Shown here: piece by piece, positions 1 through 7,939 of the stretch | How the letters are laid out: each line of letters begins with the position of its first letter | Numbering within the stretch: the stretch's first letter is position 1 | DNA from: JAWXCE01 sp033764775 | GTDB taxonomy: Bacteria; Pseudomonadota; Alphaproteobacteria; Rhizobiales; Rhodomicrobiaceae | DNA: 64,000 nt | NCBI GenBank assembly: GCA_033764775.1 | Contig: JANRIQ010000027.1 | Coordinates: forward strand, 124,001 to 188,000 | Reading direction: 5' to 3' | Notes under the pieces: generated by a model | The model's input: the letters and a program-made list of their open reading frames with translations, nothing else | Told to the model about the DNA's origin: nothing | The model's database searches: none | Program-made: the position numbers and the translations under genes

Positions 1-297
1 ATCCTGTTTTCGGGCCGCGGCGACGACTCCTTGGCGGGCGGCGCCGGCTCGGACGTGTTCTTCATCACCACGAAAAGCGGCGTCGATGTGATCGTCGATT
101 TCGAGACCGACCTGGACATCCTCGACCTGAGCGCCTTCCGCTTCGACAGCCTCGAAGATGCGTTGAGCACGGCGCAACAGGTCGCGACCGATGTGGTGTT
201 CACCTTCAACAAGGGTGCGCTGACCATAAACAACGTGTTGATCGACGACTTCAATCAGGCCAATCTGATCTTTGATAAAGCCGACTCGATCGTTTAA
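1..297 (+). CDS. C-terminal end of an RTX (haemolysin-type Ca-binding) secreted protein, 5' truncated by window edge
   Basis: The reading frame is open from base 1 to a TAA at 295-297 and leaves about 98 residues of a longer protein. The first residues hold a glycine/aspartate repeat (GRGDDSLAG then GAGSDVFFI), which matches the RTX nonapeptide that binds calcium in a beta-roll. After it comes the short beta-rich C-terminal domain usual in type I secretion substrates. The protein ends DSIV, that is an Asp followed by hydrophobic residues at the extreme C terminus, as in the uncleaved signals of PrtB-like proteases and lipases. The next genes encode a type I ABC transporter and adaptor, so this protein is probably their substrate. 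Its catalytic or toxin domain lies outside the window, so its activity cannot be stated. Confidence 0.85.
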   Translation: MLFSGRGDDSLAGGAGSDVFFITTKSGVDVIVDFETDLDILDLSAFRFDSLEDALSTAQQVATDVVFTFNKGALTINNVLIDDFNQANLIFDKADSIV

Positions 298-316
298 TAC
301 AGTCGTGCACATTTGA

Positions 317-346
317 GGCTCGCCGCGCTGCGGCGGGCCTTGTTTT
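317..346 (+). terminator. Rho-independent terminator or attenuator between RTX gene and its transporter
   Basis: GGC-T-CGCCGC (317-326) pairs across a GCT loop with GCGGCG-G-GCC (330-339), and the run TTGTTTT follows. The stem has nine GC pairs and one T-G position. It lies 20 bases after the RTX stop and 24 before the transporter start, so it could set a high-substrate, low-transporter ratio by partial termination. Confidence 0.75.
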
Positions 347-369
347 AGGTAAAGCGTGAGCGTCGCCCC

Positions 370-2115
370 GTGACCTCGAAGAAACCGACCGTTCGCTCCC
401 ACATCGAGATCGCGCTCGCCGAGTCACGCAAAATTTTCATCCTGGTCGGCGCGTTCAGCTTGGTGATCAACCTGCTGATGCTCACCGGCCCGCTTTATAT
501 GCTCCAGATTTACGACCGCGTGCTCACGTCAGCGAGCCTCGACACGCTCGTCTTGCTGACCGCGCTGGCGACCGGCCTCATCTTCGCGCAGTCGCTGCTG
601 GAGTTCGTGCGCAACCGCCTGCTCGCCCGACTCGCCACCCGGCTCGACAATCGGGTCAGCGTGCAGGTGATGGAGGCGGTCGTCACGCACAATCTGGCCA
701 AGGAGAACCGCTCGGCGGGGCATTCCTTGCGCGATCTGGACACGCTGAAGGGCTTTTTGAGCGGCCCGGGCCTCGTCGCGTTTTTCGATGCGCCGTGGAC
801 GCCGCTGTTTATGGCGGCGATCTTCCTCATCCATCCGCTTCTTGGCGTCGTGGCGCTCGCCGGCGGGCTCACCCTGTTCATCTTGACGGCGGTTGGCGAG
901 ATCATGACCCGCCGCGCCTACGCCGATGCGAGCGTTCACGCTCAGGCGGGCGCAAGCTTCGCCGACGCGAGCCTGTCCAACGCCGAAGCCATCGAGGCCA
1001 TGGGCATGATGCCGCAGGTGCTCCGCCGCTGGCGCGCTCACCACGACGCCACGCTGGCGGCGACGGCGAAGGCGGCCGAGCGCGCCGCCGGCCTCACCGC
1101 CGCTGCCAAATTCCTGCGGCCGATCTTGCAGATCGCCATGCTCGGTTTCGGCGCGTGGCTCGTCATTCGGCAGGAGATCACGCCCGGCGTCATGATCGCG
1201 TCGTCGATCATCATGGGTCGCGCGCTCGCCCCCGTCGAGGCGCTCATCAGCCAATGGCGCAACATCGTTGCGGCTAGGAGCGTCTATGGGCGCCTGAAGG
1301 AGCTGCTGCAAACCGGCGCCGACGTCGGGGAGGCGATGTCGCTGCCCCGCCCGAGAGGGCGCCTCAGCGTTGAAAACGTCATCGCCGCGCCGCCCGGACA
1401 TTCCAAGGCCACCGTCCAGAACGTCTCCTTCGCGTTGGAGCCTGGCGAAACGCTTGGCGTGATCGGCCCGAGCGGAGCGGGCAAATCGACGCTGGCGCGA
1501 CTGCTTACCGGCGCATGGCGGCCCGTCGCGGGACAGGTGCGGCTTGATGGCGTGAACATCGCCAAATGGCGCTCCGCCGAGCGCGGGCCGTTCGTCGGAT
1601 ATCTGCCGCAAGGGGTGGAGCTTTTCGAGGGCACGGTCGCGGAGAACATCGCGCGGCTCGGCGAGCCGGTGTCCGAGATGGTGCTGAAAGCTGCGGCCGA
1701 AGCCGGCGCGCATGACATGATTTTGCGGCTCTCGGAAGGTTACGAGACCCGCATCGGGCCGGGTGGGCGCACCCTTTCCGCCGGGCAGCGTCAGCGTGTG
1801 GCGCTGGCGCGCGCGCTTTACGGCGACCCGGCCTTCATCGTGCTTGACGAACCCAACGCCAACCTCGATCAGGAGGGCGAACAGGCCCTGCGCCGCGCCA
1901 TTCTGACGGTGAAGGCGCGCGGCGCGACCGTCATCCTCATCGCCCATCACACCAGCATTCTCGGCGTGTGCGACAAGCTCCTGGTGCTCCAGAACGGGCG
2001 CGCCGAAGCGTTCGGGGGGCGTGACGCGGTGCTGGCGCAACTGACGCGCGGCCCGGCCGAGACCGCGTCGGACAAAGGCGCGGCGCGCGGCATCCGTGCG
2101 GTGGACGCCCCATGA
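370..2115 (+). CDS. Type I secretion system permease/ATPase (PrtD/HlyB type without C39 domain)
   Basis: This 581-residue inner-membrane ABC transporter has an N-terminal transmembrane domain (about residues 20-310) fused to a nucleotide-binding domain. It has a Walker A GPSGAGKST near residue 366, a signature LSAGQRQRVALARAL near 470 and a Walker B ending in VLDEPNANLD. It lacks the N-terminal C39-like domain of HlyB and so belongs with PrtD/AprD-type exporters. It would energise secretion of the RTX protein encoded just upstream, together with the adaptor whose ATGA overlaps its stop and an outer-membrane TolC encoded elsewhere. The assigned start is a GTG with only a weak ribosome-binding site, so the exact N terminus is uncertain. 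Confidence 0.92.
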   Translation: MTSKKPTVRSHIEIALAESRKIFILVGAFSLVINLLMLTGPLYMLQIYDRVLTSASLDTLVLLTALATGLIFAQSLLEFVRNRLLARLATRLDNRVSVQVMEAVVTHNLAKENRSAGHSLRDLDTLKGFLSGPGLVAFFDAPWTPLFMAAIFLIHPLLGVVALAGGLTLFILTAVGEIMTRRAYADASVHAQAGASFADASLSNAEAIEAMGMMPQVLRRWRAHHDATLAATAKAAERAAGLTAAAKFLRPILQIAMLGFGAWLVIRQEITPGVMIASSIIMGRALAPVEALISQWRNIVAARSVYGRLKELLQTGADVGEAMSLPRPRGRLSVENVIAAPPGHSKATVQNVSFALEPGETLGVIGPSGAGKSTLARLLTGAWRPVAGQVRLDGVNIAKWRSAERGPFVGYLPQGVELFEGTVAENIARLGEPVSEMVLKAAAEAGAHDMILRLSEGYETRIGPGGRTLSAGQRQRVALARALYGDPAFIVLDEPNANLDQEGEQALRRAILTVKARGATVILIAHHTSILGVCDKLLVLQNGRAEAFGGRDAVLAQLTRGPAETASDKGAARGIRAVDAP

Positions 2116-3437
2116 CCAAGGCCGCCAAACCGGCGCCGCCGACGGCGGGCGCGCCCACCAGCATCGGCGGCTCGGCGTTGTTCGGCGCGGCGGTCGTCCT
2201 CGCCCTTCTCGGCGGCGCAGGGGTATGGGCCGCCACCGCCAAGCTCGCCAGCGCCATCGTCGCGACCGGCTATGTCACCGTCGACAGCAACCGCAAGGCG
2301 GTCCAGCACGTGGAGGGAGGCAGCGTCGCCCGCATCCTGGCGCGCGACGGCGACGTGGTGACGGAGGGTCAACCCATAGCCATCCTCGACGACACCAACG
2401 CCAAGGCGAATTTCCGCATCCTGCGCGCCGGCGCCGACAGCCTCCTGGCCATTGAAGCGCGTCTCAAGGCCGAGCAGGACGGCGCCGAACAGATCGTGTT
2501 CCCGCCGTCTCTCTCTGGCCGCGCCGAGGAGCCGGAGATCGCGGCGCTCATGACCGGCCAGATCAGCCTGTTCGAGGCGCGCCGCACCTCCACCGCCGGC
2601 GAGCGGGACATCCTGGCGGAGCGCGTGTCGCAGCTCGACGAGGAGATCAGAGGGCTCGAGTCGCAGCACCAGGCGAAGTCGCGCCAAATCGGCTTCATCG
2701 AGCACGAGTTGAAGGGCCTCAAATCGCTCTATCAGCAGGGCCTGGCGGCCATCACCCGGGTGCTCGCCCTGGAGCGTGAGCAGGCGCGGCTGGAGGGCGA
2801 GCGCGGCGAGCTTCGCGCCAGCATCGCCCGGACGAAGAAAAACATCGGGGAGACAAAACTGCAAATTCTGCAACTCGAGCGCAAATTCCGCGAACAGGCG
2901 GTCGCCGAGTTGCGCGAGACGCAGACGAAGCTCATCGACCTCACCGAACGGCTTACCGCCGCCGAGACGAGCCTGAAGCGCATTGTCATCCGCGCGCCGG
3001 TGGCGGGGGTCGTCGTGAACTCGACCATTCACAACACCGATGCGGTCATCAATCCCGGCCAGGTGGTGGCCGAAATCGTCCCCGAAAAGGACGAGTTGGT
3101 CATCGAGGCGCGCGTGCAGCCGGCCGACGCGGACAACCTCATCATCGGTCAGGAGGCGGACGTGCGCATCCTGGCCTTCAACCAGCGCACGACCCCGCCG
3201 CTGAAGGGGCGCTTCGCATACATCTCAGCCGACCGCATCACCGACCAGCGAACGGGCGAACCGCACTACCTGGCCCGCGTGCATGTGGGCGAGGACGATC
3301 TGAAGGCGCTGGGCGACAAGCGGCTCATCCCGGGCATGCCGGCCGAGGTGATCATCAAGACCGGCTCGCGCACGGCCATGGACTACATCCTTGAACCGAT
3401 CACGAGCAGCATAAACCGCGCGTGGCGGGAGGAGTGA
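2112..3437 (+). CDS. HlyD-family type I secretion periplasmic adaptor subunit
   Basis: This 441-residue membrane fusion protein has one N-terminal transmembrane helix (about residues 20-45, after a Pro/Ala-rich cytosolic tail), a lipoyl half-domain and a long helical hairpin with heptad-like Glu/Leu/Arg content (about 140-290). A second lipoyl/beta-barrel half follows (APVAGVVVNSTIH, then a PGQVV region near 320) and matches HlyD/PrtE. Its ATG overlaps the stop of the ABC transporter (ATGA), so the two are probably translationally coupled. It should bridge the inner-membrane transporter to a TolC-like channel. No TolC gene lies in this window. Confidence 0.92.
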   Translation: MTKAAKPAPPTAGAPTSIGGSALFGAAVVLALLGGAGVWAATAKLASAIVATGYVTVDSNRKAVQHVEGGSVARILARDGDVVTEGQPIAILDDTNAKANFRILRAGADSLLAIEARLKAEQDGAEQIVFPPSLSGRAEEPEIAALMTGQISLFEARRTSTAGERDILAERVSQLDEEIRGLESQHQAKSRQIGFIEHELKGLKSLYQQGLAAITRVLALEREQARLEGERGELRASIARTKKNIGETKLQILQLERKFREQAVAELRETQTKLIDLTERLTAAETSLKRIVIRAPVAGVVVNSTIHNTDAVINPGQVVAEIVPEKDELVIEARVQPADADNLIIGQEADVRILAFNQRTTPPLKGRFAYISADRITDQRTGEPHYLARVHVGEDDLKALGDKRLIPGMPAEVIIKTGSRTAMDYILEPITSSINRAWREE

Positions 3438-3518
3438 GCTTTCGCGCGGCGCGACGGGGCCGCGCTCGACGGCGCGAGGCGCCGAGGGTTTCGCGGCGCA
3501 AGACAACAGGAGGAGCAC

Positions 3519-4046
3519 ATGACCGACGACAACACACCGCAGCCCGTTCGCGTCGAGGAGGCCAACATCGAGGGGGACGACGCGGCGGCGCGACGCGCCC
3601 TCGCCGCCAAGTTCAAGGCGGCGGCCTTTGGCGAGATCGTCTCCGTGCTCATGCGCTCGAAAAATCATCGCGCGCTGACGCTGGCCGAGATCGAGACGTT
3701 CGTGGTGCCTCCTGTCCTCAGCAAGCAATATCTCGTGGCCCGCGCCCGCCCGCAGAACGACCCCAGCGACGCCGGAATGCCTGTCGGCGTCGTGCTGTGG
3801 GCGAAGGTCTCGGACGAACTCGACCGTCGGCTGTCGGCCGCGGCGGGGGCCGTGGCGCTTAACCCCGCGGACTGGACGTCCGGCGAGCATCTGTGGGTGA
3901 TCGACGTGGTCGCGGCGCCGGCTGTCGCACAGGCCATGATCGAGGAGTTGAAGCGCTCGGTCTTTGCCGGGCGACGGGCGAAAATCCGGGTGCGCCGCGA
4001 GGGCGGGATCGCGGTCGAAACCATCGAAGGCGCGCTGGCTGCGTAA
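3519..4046 (+). CDS. RTX toxin-activating lysine acyltransferase (HlyC-like)
   Basis: The 175-residue product resembles HlyC-family toxin acyltransferases, which move a fatty acyl group from acyl-ACP to internal lysines of RTX toxins in the cytosol. A His in SKNHRAL (His50) sits where HlyC has its catalytic His, and the LWVIDVVA segment supplies the conserved Asp (Asp129). The stretch VGVVLWAKVSDELDRRL and the NPADWTSGEHLW motif are typical of the family. The gene has a strong GGAGGAG ribosome-binding site, 82 bases after the adaptor gene. In the haemolysin operon hlyC comes first; here it follows the secretion genes. Its presence suggests that the upstream RTX protein, or another in the genome, is acylated. 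The family call is from motif recognition only. Confidence 0.8.
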   Translation: MTDDNTPQPVRVEEANIEGDDAAARRALAAKFKAAAFGEIVSVLMRSKNHRALTLAEIETFVVPPVLSKQYLVARARPQNDPSDAGMPVGVVLWAKVSDELDRRLSAAAGAVALNPADWTSGEHLWVIDVVAAPAVAQAMIEELKRSVFAGRRAKIRVRREGGIAVETIEGALAA

Positions 4047-4105
4047 GCAGCGTTGGGCTTGGCGTCGGCGCCCCGCCGCGTCATGCCGCGCTCGCCATCG
4101 ACTCC

Positions 4106-4477
4106 TTACGGTTGCGCCATGAGCCAGCGCAGCGCGTCGCGGCGGAAGCTCCAGTGCAGCAGCACGAGGAACAGCAGCTCGAACGCCGCCGCCCACGCGA
4201 ACAGGCCGCCGAGCCACAGGAACAGAAGCGCCGGAACGATGGGCGCGAGCAGCGGATACATATTGGCGATGTGCGTGCGCGCCGGGGCGATGGCCGATGG
4301 CGCATATCCGGCGGCGGCGAAGATGTAAAACGCGCCAAACGCGCGCACCCAGTCGGCCGGCGCGTCCCACCCGGGGCTGAGCGTTTCGGCGAACGCTTCC
4401 GGATCAATGAGGGCGGCGAGCGCGAGGGCGAGCGTCGCCGCCAGTTTCAGCCGAACGATCGTCCTGAAAGTCGTCAC
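4106..4477 (-). CDS. Small membrane protein, function unknown
   Basis: This 123-residue hydrophobic protein has three or four predicted transmembrane segments (about residues 8-26, 43-62, 72-88 and 90-108) and a basic C terminus. It starts at a GTG preceded by AGGAGA, 10 bases after the stop of the upstream dihaem cytochrome gene, and is the last gene of the alpha-dioxygenase cluster. I do not recognise a family. The context suggests an accessory to the membrane-anchored cytochromes, but nothing in the sequence proves it. Confidence 0.6.
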   Translation of the reverse strand: MTTFRTIVRLKLAATLALALAALIDPEAFAETLSPGWDAPADWVRAFGAFYIFAAAGYAPSAIAPARTHIANMYPLLAPIVPALLFLWLGGLFAWAAAFELLFLVLLHWSFRRDALRWLMAQP

Positions 4478-4487
4478 CGGTCATCTC

Positions 4488-6017
4488 CTACAGCGACATG
4501 AGATACCACACGAGGGCGCGTTTCTCCGCCTCGCTCAAGGCCGTTCCGTAATCGTGCCCTTGCGGACTATTCCCCTGCTGGGCCGTGTCGTAACAAAAGC
4601 CCGGCCCGACATGGGAGGCGGGGTCGCAGGGCGGCGCGACATATCCGCCGTTCTTCACGTCGATCTGCTCAAGCCCGCGGATGAAAGCTTTCGGGCGCTC
4701 GGCGGGCGGCCTCAGCAGGTCGTACAGCGTCGGCACGGAGCCGTTGTGCAGATAGGGCGCGGCGAGCCACACACCCCACAGCGGCTGAGCCAGATAGGCC
4801 TCGTTGTTGTGGAAATTGTCGAAGCGCCAGCGGTTTTTTCCCGTCGGGTCGTCATAAGCGTTGTAGGCGGCGGTGGCGGCGGCCGTCCACATGGCGAGGC
4901 GGTTCGGATCCGTGCCAATCTCATCCTTCGGGATCAATGTGAGCGTGCGCTTGCCGGATAAGCCGTGGCAACTCGCGCATTCGCGGTTGAAAACGGCCTC
5001 CCCGGCGGCGCGCAATGGTTCATTCGGCGGAAGCGGCGCTTTGGGCGATTTCAACTCGCGTAGATACGCCTCGATGCGGCGGAAGGTCTCCTCCTTGAAT
5101 TCGGCCCCGCGCGTGCCGTCGCCGAACGCCGAGTTGAGGATCACCTCCCACAGGTCGCTGCTGAGCCCGTCATAGTGCCACCAGACGGGTCTGTCGCCGT
5201 GCAGCTTGCGCGAAAGCGCGACCTTCTCCTCGGTGTTCCAGATGAGCATCATGTCCGAGTTGCCCACCGTCTTGTCGATGGGCTGACGCAGATAGTCGAA
5301 TTTGACCGGATTGAACGGGTCGACGCGGCCCGGCCCCCAGGCAGGGCGGTCCCACGTCCAGGCGTAGCGTTCGGTCAGGGTTTTCAGCACGGCGTCGCGC
5401 ATCATGGGGATGACCGCGAGGCGATAAGTCAGGCTCTCGAACCAGGTGGTGTCGGGGAAGCGTTCGCTCACGGCGGCCAGCACCGTGTCAGCCGTGAAGT
5501 CCGGCCCGCCGACGCAGCCGGAGATGAAGCGCAGATAGGCGAGCGAGTCGAGTCGGTTCGCTGCCCCGCCGATGACCGTCACCGGCGGGGCGTCCGGCGC
5601 AAGCGTGTAGCGCTGGCTGTGACAGACCGCACAATTGATGGCGACGCGGTCGAAGCCGATGCGCGTCTTGGAGAAGCCGATGGGGTGGTCGCGGCCGTCC
5701 TCGAACAGGAAGCCGAACGCCTCGTATTCCCGGCCCTCGGGCAGACCGCGCGCGTCGATAAGCTTCGGGCAGACCTTGGGCAGCACAGCCCAGATTTTGT
5801 GGGGCAGGCCGTCCGCCGCCTCATTGCCGATGGGGCCGTATTTGAAGAACTCGGCGTCGTCGGCGAAGGTCGTTTCCCGCCGTTCGAACAGGTGCGCGTA
5901 AGTCTGCCAGGCGAGGACGACGACGCCGGCGACCGCCGCCAGTTTGAACGCGCGTGACAAGATGCGCCGCCACGATACGCGGATGCGGCGCCGGGGACGC
6001 GGTGTCAGTCTCGCCAT
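4488..6017 (-). CDS. RoxA-like dihaem cytochrome c (shorter paralogue)
   Basis: The 509-residue protein has a basic N terminus, one transmembrane helix (about 24-43) and a periplasmic part with two haem c motifs, CAVCH (129-133) and CASCH (347-351). Downstream is the APYLHNGSVPTLYDLL stretch (about 420-435), which is characteristic of the RoxA/dihaem peroxidase-like family that includes rubber oxygenase. The ATG at 6017 was chosen because GGGAGGG lies just upstream and the helix follows directly; a longer in-frame extension lacks these features. It is a clear paralogue of the next gene upstream. It may oxidise an organic substrate or peroxide, or carry electrons for the cluster. Without a structure, dioxygenase and peroxidase roles cannot be told apart. 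Confidence 0.85.
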   Translation of the reverse strand: MARLTPRPRRRIRVSWRRILSRAFKLAAVAGVVVLAWQTYAHLFERRETTFADDAEFFKYGPIGNEAADGLPHKIWAVLPKVCPKLIDARGLPEGREYEAFGFLFEDGRDHPIGFSKTRIGFDRVAINCAVCHSQRYTLAPDAPPVTVIGGAANRLDSLAYLRFISGCVGGPDFTADTVLAAVSERFPDTTWFESLTYRLAVIPMMRDAVLKTLTERYAWTWDRPAWGPGRVDPFNPVKFDYLRQPIDKTVGNSDMMLIWNTEEKVALSRKLHGDRPVWWHYDGLSSDLWEVILNSAFGDGTRGAEFKEETFRRIEAYLRELKSPKAPLPPNEPLRAAGEAVFNRECASCHGLSGKRTLTLIPKDEIGTDPNRLAMWTAAATAAYNAYDDPTGKNRWRFDNFHNNEAYLAQPLWGVWLAAPYLHNGSVPTLYDLLRPPAERPKAFIRGLEQIDVKNGGYVAPPCDPASHVGPGFCYDTAQQGNSPQGHDYGTALSEAEKRALVWYLMSL

Positions 6018-6058
6018 AACGCCCTCCCTTGTTCCCGCGGCGGGGCCGCCCTCGTTCG

Positions 6059-7939
6059 TCAGAAGCTTTTCAGATAGGTCAGCAGGTCGCGCTTTCCGTC
6101 CGCCGGCAGATTGACGCCGTAGACATGTCCGCCGGCGCCGTTGCCGAGCACGGCCGCGCCGTCGGCCGTCGCCGTGGCGTAGCAATCGGTGCGCTGCTGC
6201 GAGGCGTCGGGCAGGCACGCGCGGGTCTCGAAGCCGCCTTTTTCCGGGTCGAGCGCCGTGCCGCCGCGGATGAATGCGGGGGGCCGCCTTTCGGGCGGCT
6301 CCAACAAGTCGGCGAGCGTCGGCACGGAGCCGTTGTGCAGGTAAGGCGCGCGCAGCCACAAGCCGTCGAGCGGCGCGTTGGCGTAGCCGTTGGTTTTCTT
6401 AAAGTTTTGGAACTGATGCGTCTCGCGGCCGAAGAAGCGCCATGGGCTGTTCTTGTCGCGGCGTTGGACGTAATTCACCACGTAGCGGAGGTAGCCGGAG
6501 TCGTCGAAGCGAAAAAAATGCTCCTTCTGGTATTTCTCCATGCGCTTCGTGTAGCTGTCCATGCGGCCGCGATCCGTGCCCACGTAAGCGATGTCCTCGA
6601 CAGAGCCGAGCTTAGCCCCCTCGAACACGTATTCCGAACCGTCGTGATAGCCGTGGCAGGCGGCGCATTCCCGCATGTAGACGGCGCGCCCGCGCGCGAC
6701 GCCGGCCGCGTCGAGCTTGTGAGGGCTTGGCGGCGGACGCAAATCGCCCAGCCAGGCGGCGACCTTGCGGATGGAGACCATGTCGACCGTCGCCTCTGTC
6801 ACCCCGGCGCCGAACGCCGCGCTTAAGTTGCGCTCCTTCAGGCTGGAGTTGTTGCCGTCCCAGTGCAGATGCATCGCCCGGTCGCCGCGCGGGCCTTGCA
6901 GGAAAATCGTCGGGAAATCGACCGCTCCGGCGCGCTCCTCCTGCGCCAGGCATTCCGCCTTGATGTCGAAGTGGATGAGCTTGTAGGGATTGAAGGTGTC
7001 CACGCGTCCAGGGCCCCACGGCGTCGCACGCTCGGGGAAATGCGGCTTGGCGGGCGGATCGTATTCGCTCCCGAGCGCCACCTCCTCCTTGCGCTCGCCC
7101 CACCCGCGCGCGGCCGAACCGCCATAGGCGTCGTCGGGCTTTGACTCGCGCTTGTCGCACGAGACCTTGGCCTCCGTGCGCGGCTGCGCGTTGGGCCGCA
7201 ACAAGGGAAGAAGCTGGTCGCGCCGCTCCAGGAGGCCGCTGCGCGTGTTAGGGATGACCACCCACTCCCACAACAACCGCTCGATAAAGCCGAATTCGAA
7301 CCCTTCCGCCTCCATGGCGGCGCGCAGGTCTTTCCAGTTGAAACGTTTGTCAACCGCCGCGTCGAACAGGGCGAGGAAGAACCGCTCCAGATCGACCGTG
7401 TTGGCGGGCATGCCGAGGATGATTTCCTCCTGCCCGTTCGTATGGGTGACCTTGCCCGCGTGGCACACCGCGCAGTTGAACCACGCCACCTCCACCGACT
7501 GGCGCACGCCCTTGGCGAAGCCGATGGGCAGACGATGGTTTTTAGGCTGCTTGTCCCCGGTGGCGAGCCGGGCGTAGTCCGCGGCGTTCGGACCTTTTTC
7601 ATATAGGAAGCCGAAATGGGTCAGATCGGTTTTGGGCGCGCCTGCGCTGCCGCCGAAATGCTCGGGAAAGGCGCGCGGCATGGCGACGAGAAGCGCATAA
7701 GGCAGACCGTTCGCCAATTCCGCGCCGATCGAGCCGTATTTGAAATGCGTGCGGTCGTCGGCGAAGGTGCGGCCGTAGGTGCTCAACGCGACGTAAGCGC
7801 CGTAGACGGCCACGCCCAGCGCGACGACGCCGGCGGCCAGCGCCGCCACGATCAGCAGGAACACCACCCGCCACAGCCCCGCGTTGCGCTCGAAGCGCGC
7901 TTGCACCTCGGTGATCGGCGGCTCGGTCGTCCCTCTCAT
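6059..7939 (-). CDS. RoxA-like dihaem cytochrome c (longer paralogue)
   Basis: The 626-residue protein has an N-terminal transmembrane helix (about 24-50) and then a periplasmic domain with CAVCH (156-160) and CAACH (425-429). It has the same WGPGRVDTFNP and APYLHNGSVPTLADLL blocks as its shorter neighbour, plus an insertion of about 60 residues (around 245-305) rich in charged residues. Its ATG at 7939 overlaps the stop of the flavin oxidoreductase gene as ATGA, which decides the start; a Met five codons earlier is possible. Family knowledge: RoxA and its relatives are periplasmic dihaem enzymes that cleave or oxidise hydrophobic substrates with O2. Action on fatty-acid-derived products is inferred from the alpha-dioxygenase in the same cluster. 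Confidence 0.85.
   Translation of the reverse strand: MRGTTEPPITEVQARFERNAGLWRVVFLLIVAALAAGVVALGVAVYGAYVALSTYGRTFADDRTHFKYGSIGAELANGLPYALLVAMPRAFPEHFGGSAGAPKTDLTHFGFLYEKGPNAADYARLATGDKQPKNHRLPIGFAKGVRQSVEVAWFNCAVCHAGKVTHTNGQEEIILGMPANTVDLERFFLALFDAAVDKRFNWKDLRAAMEAEGFEFGFIERLLWEWVVIPNTRSGLLERRDQLLPLLRPNAQPRTEAKVSCDKRESKPDDAYGGSAARGWGERKEEVALGSEYDPPAKPHFPERATPWGPGRVDTFNPYKLIHFDIKAECLAQEERAGAVDFPTIFLQGPRGDRAMHLHWDGNNSSLKERNLSAAFGAGVTEATVDMVSIRKVAAWLGDLRPPPSPHKLDAAGVARGRAVYMRECAACHGYHDGSEYVFEGAKLGSVEDIAYVGTDRGRMDSYTKRMEKYQKEHFFRFDDSGYLRYVVNYVQRRDKNSPWRFFGRETHQFQNFKKTNGYANAPLDGLWLRAPYLHNGSVPTLADLLEPPERRPPAFIRGGTALDPEKGGFETRACLPDASQQRTDCYATATADGAAVLGNGAGGHVYGVNLPADGKRDLLTYLKSF

Noticed and set aside
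529..2040. Long open frame antisense to the type I transporter gene
   Set aside because: High GC leaves frames open by chance; the sense frame has all ABC motifs and the antisense translation is Arg/His/Gly-rich with no family pattern.
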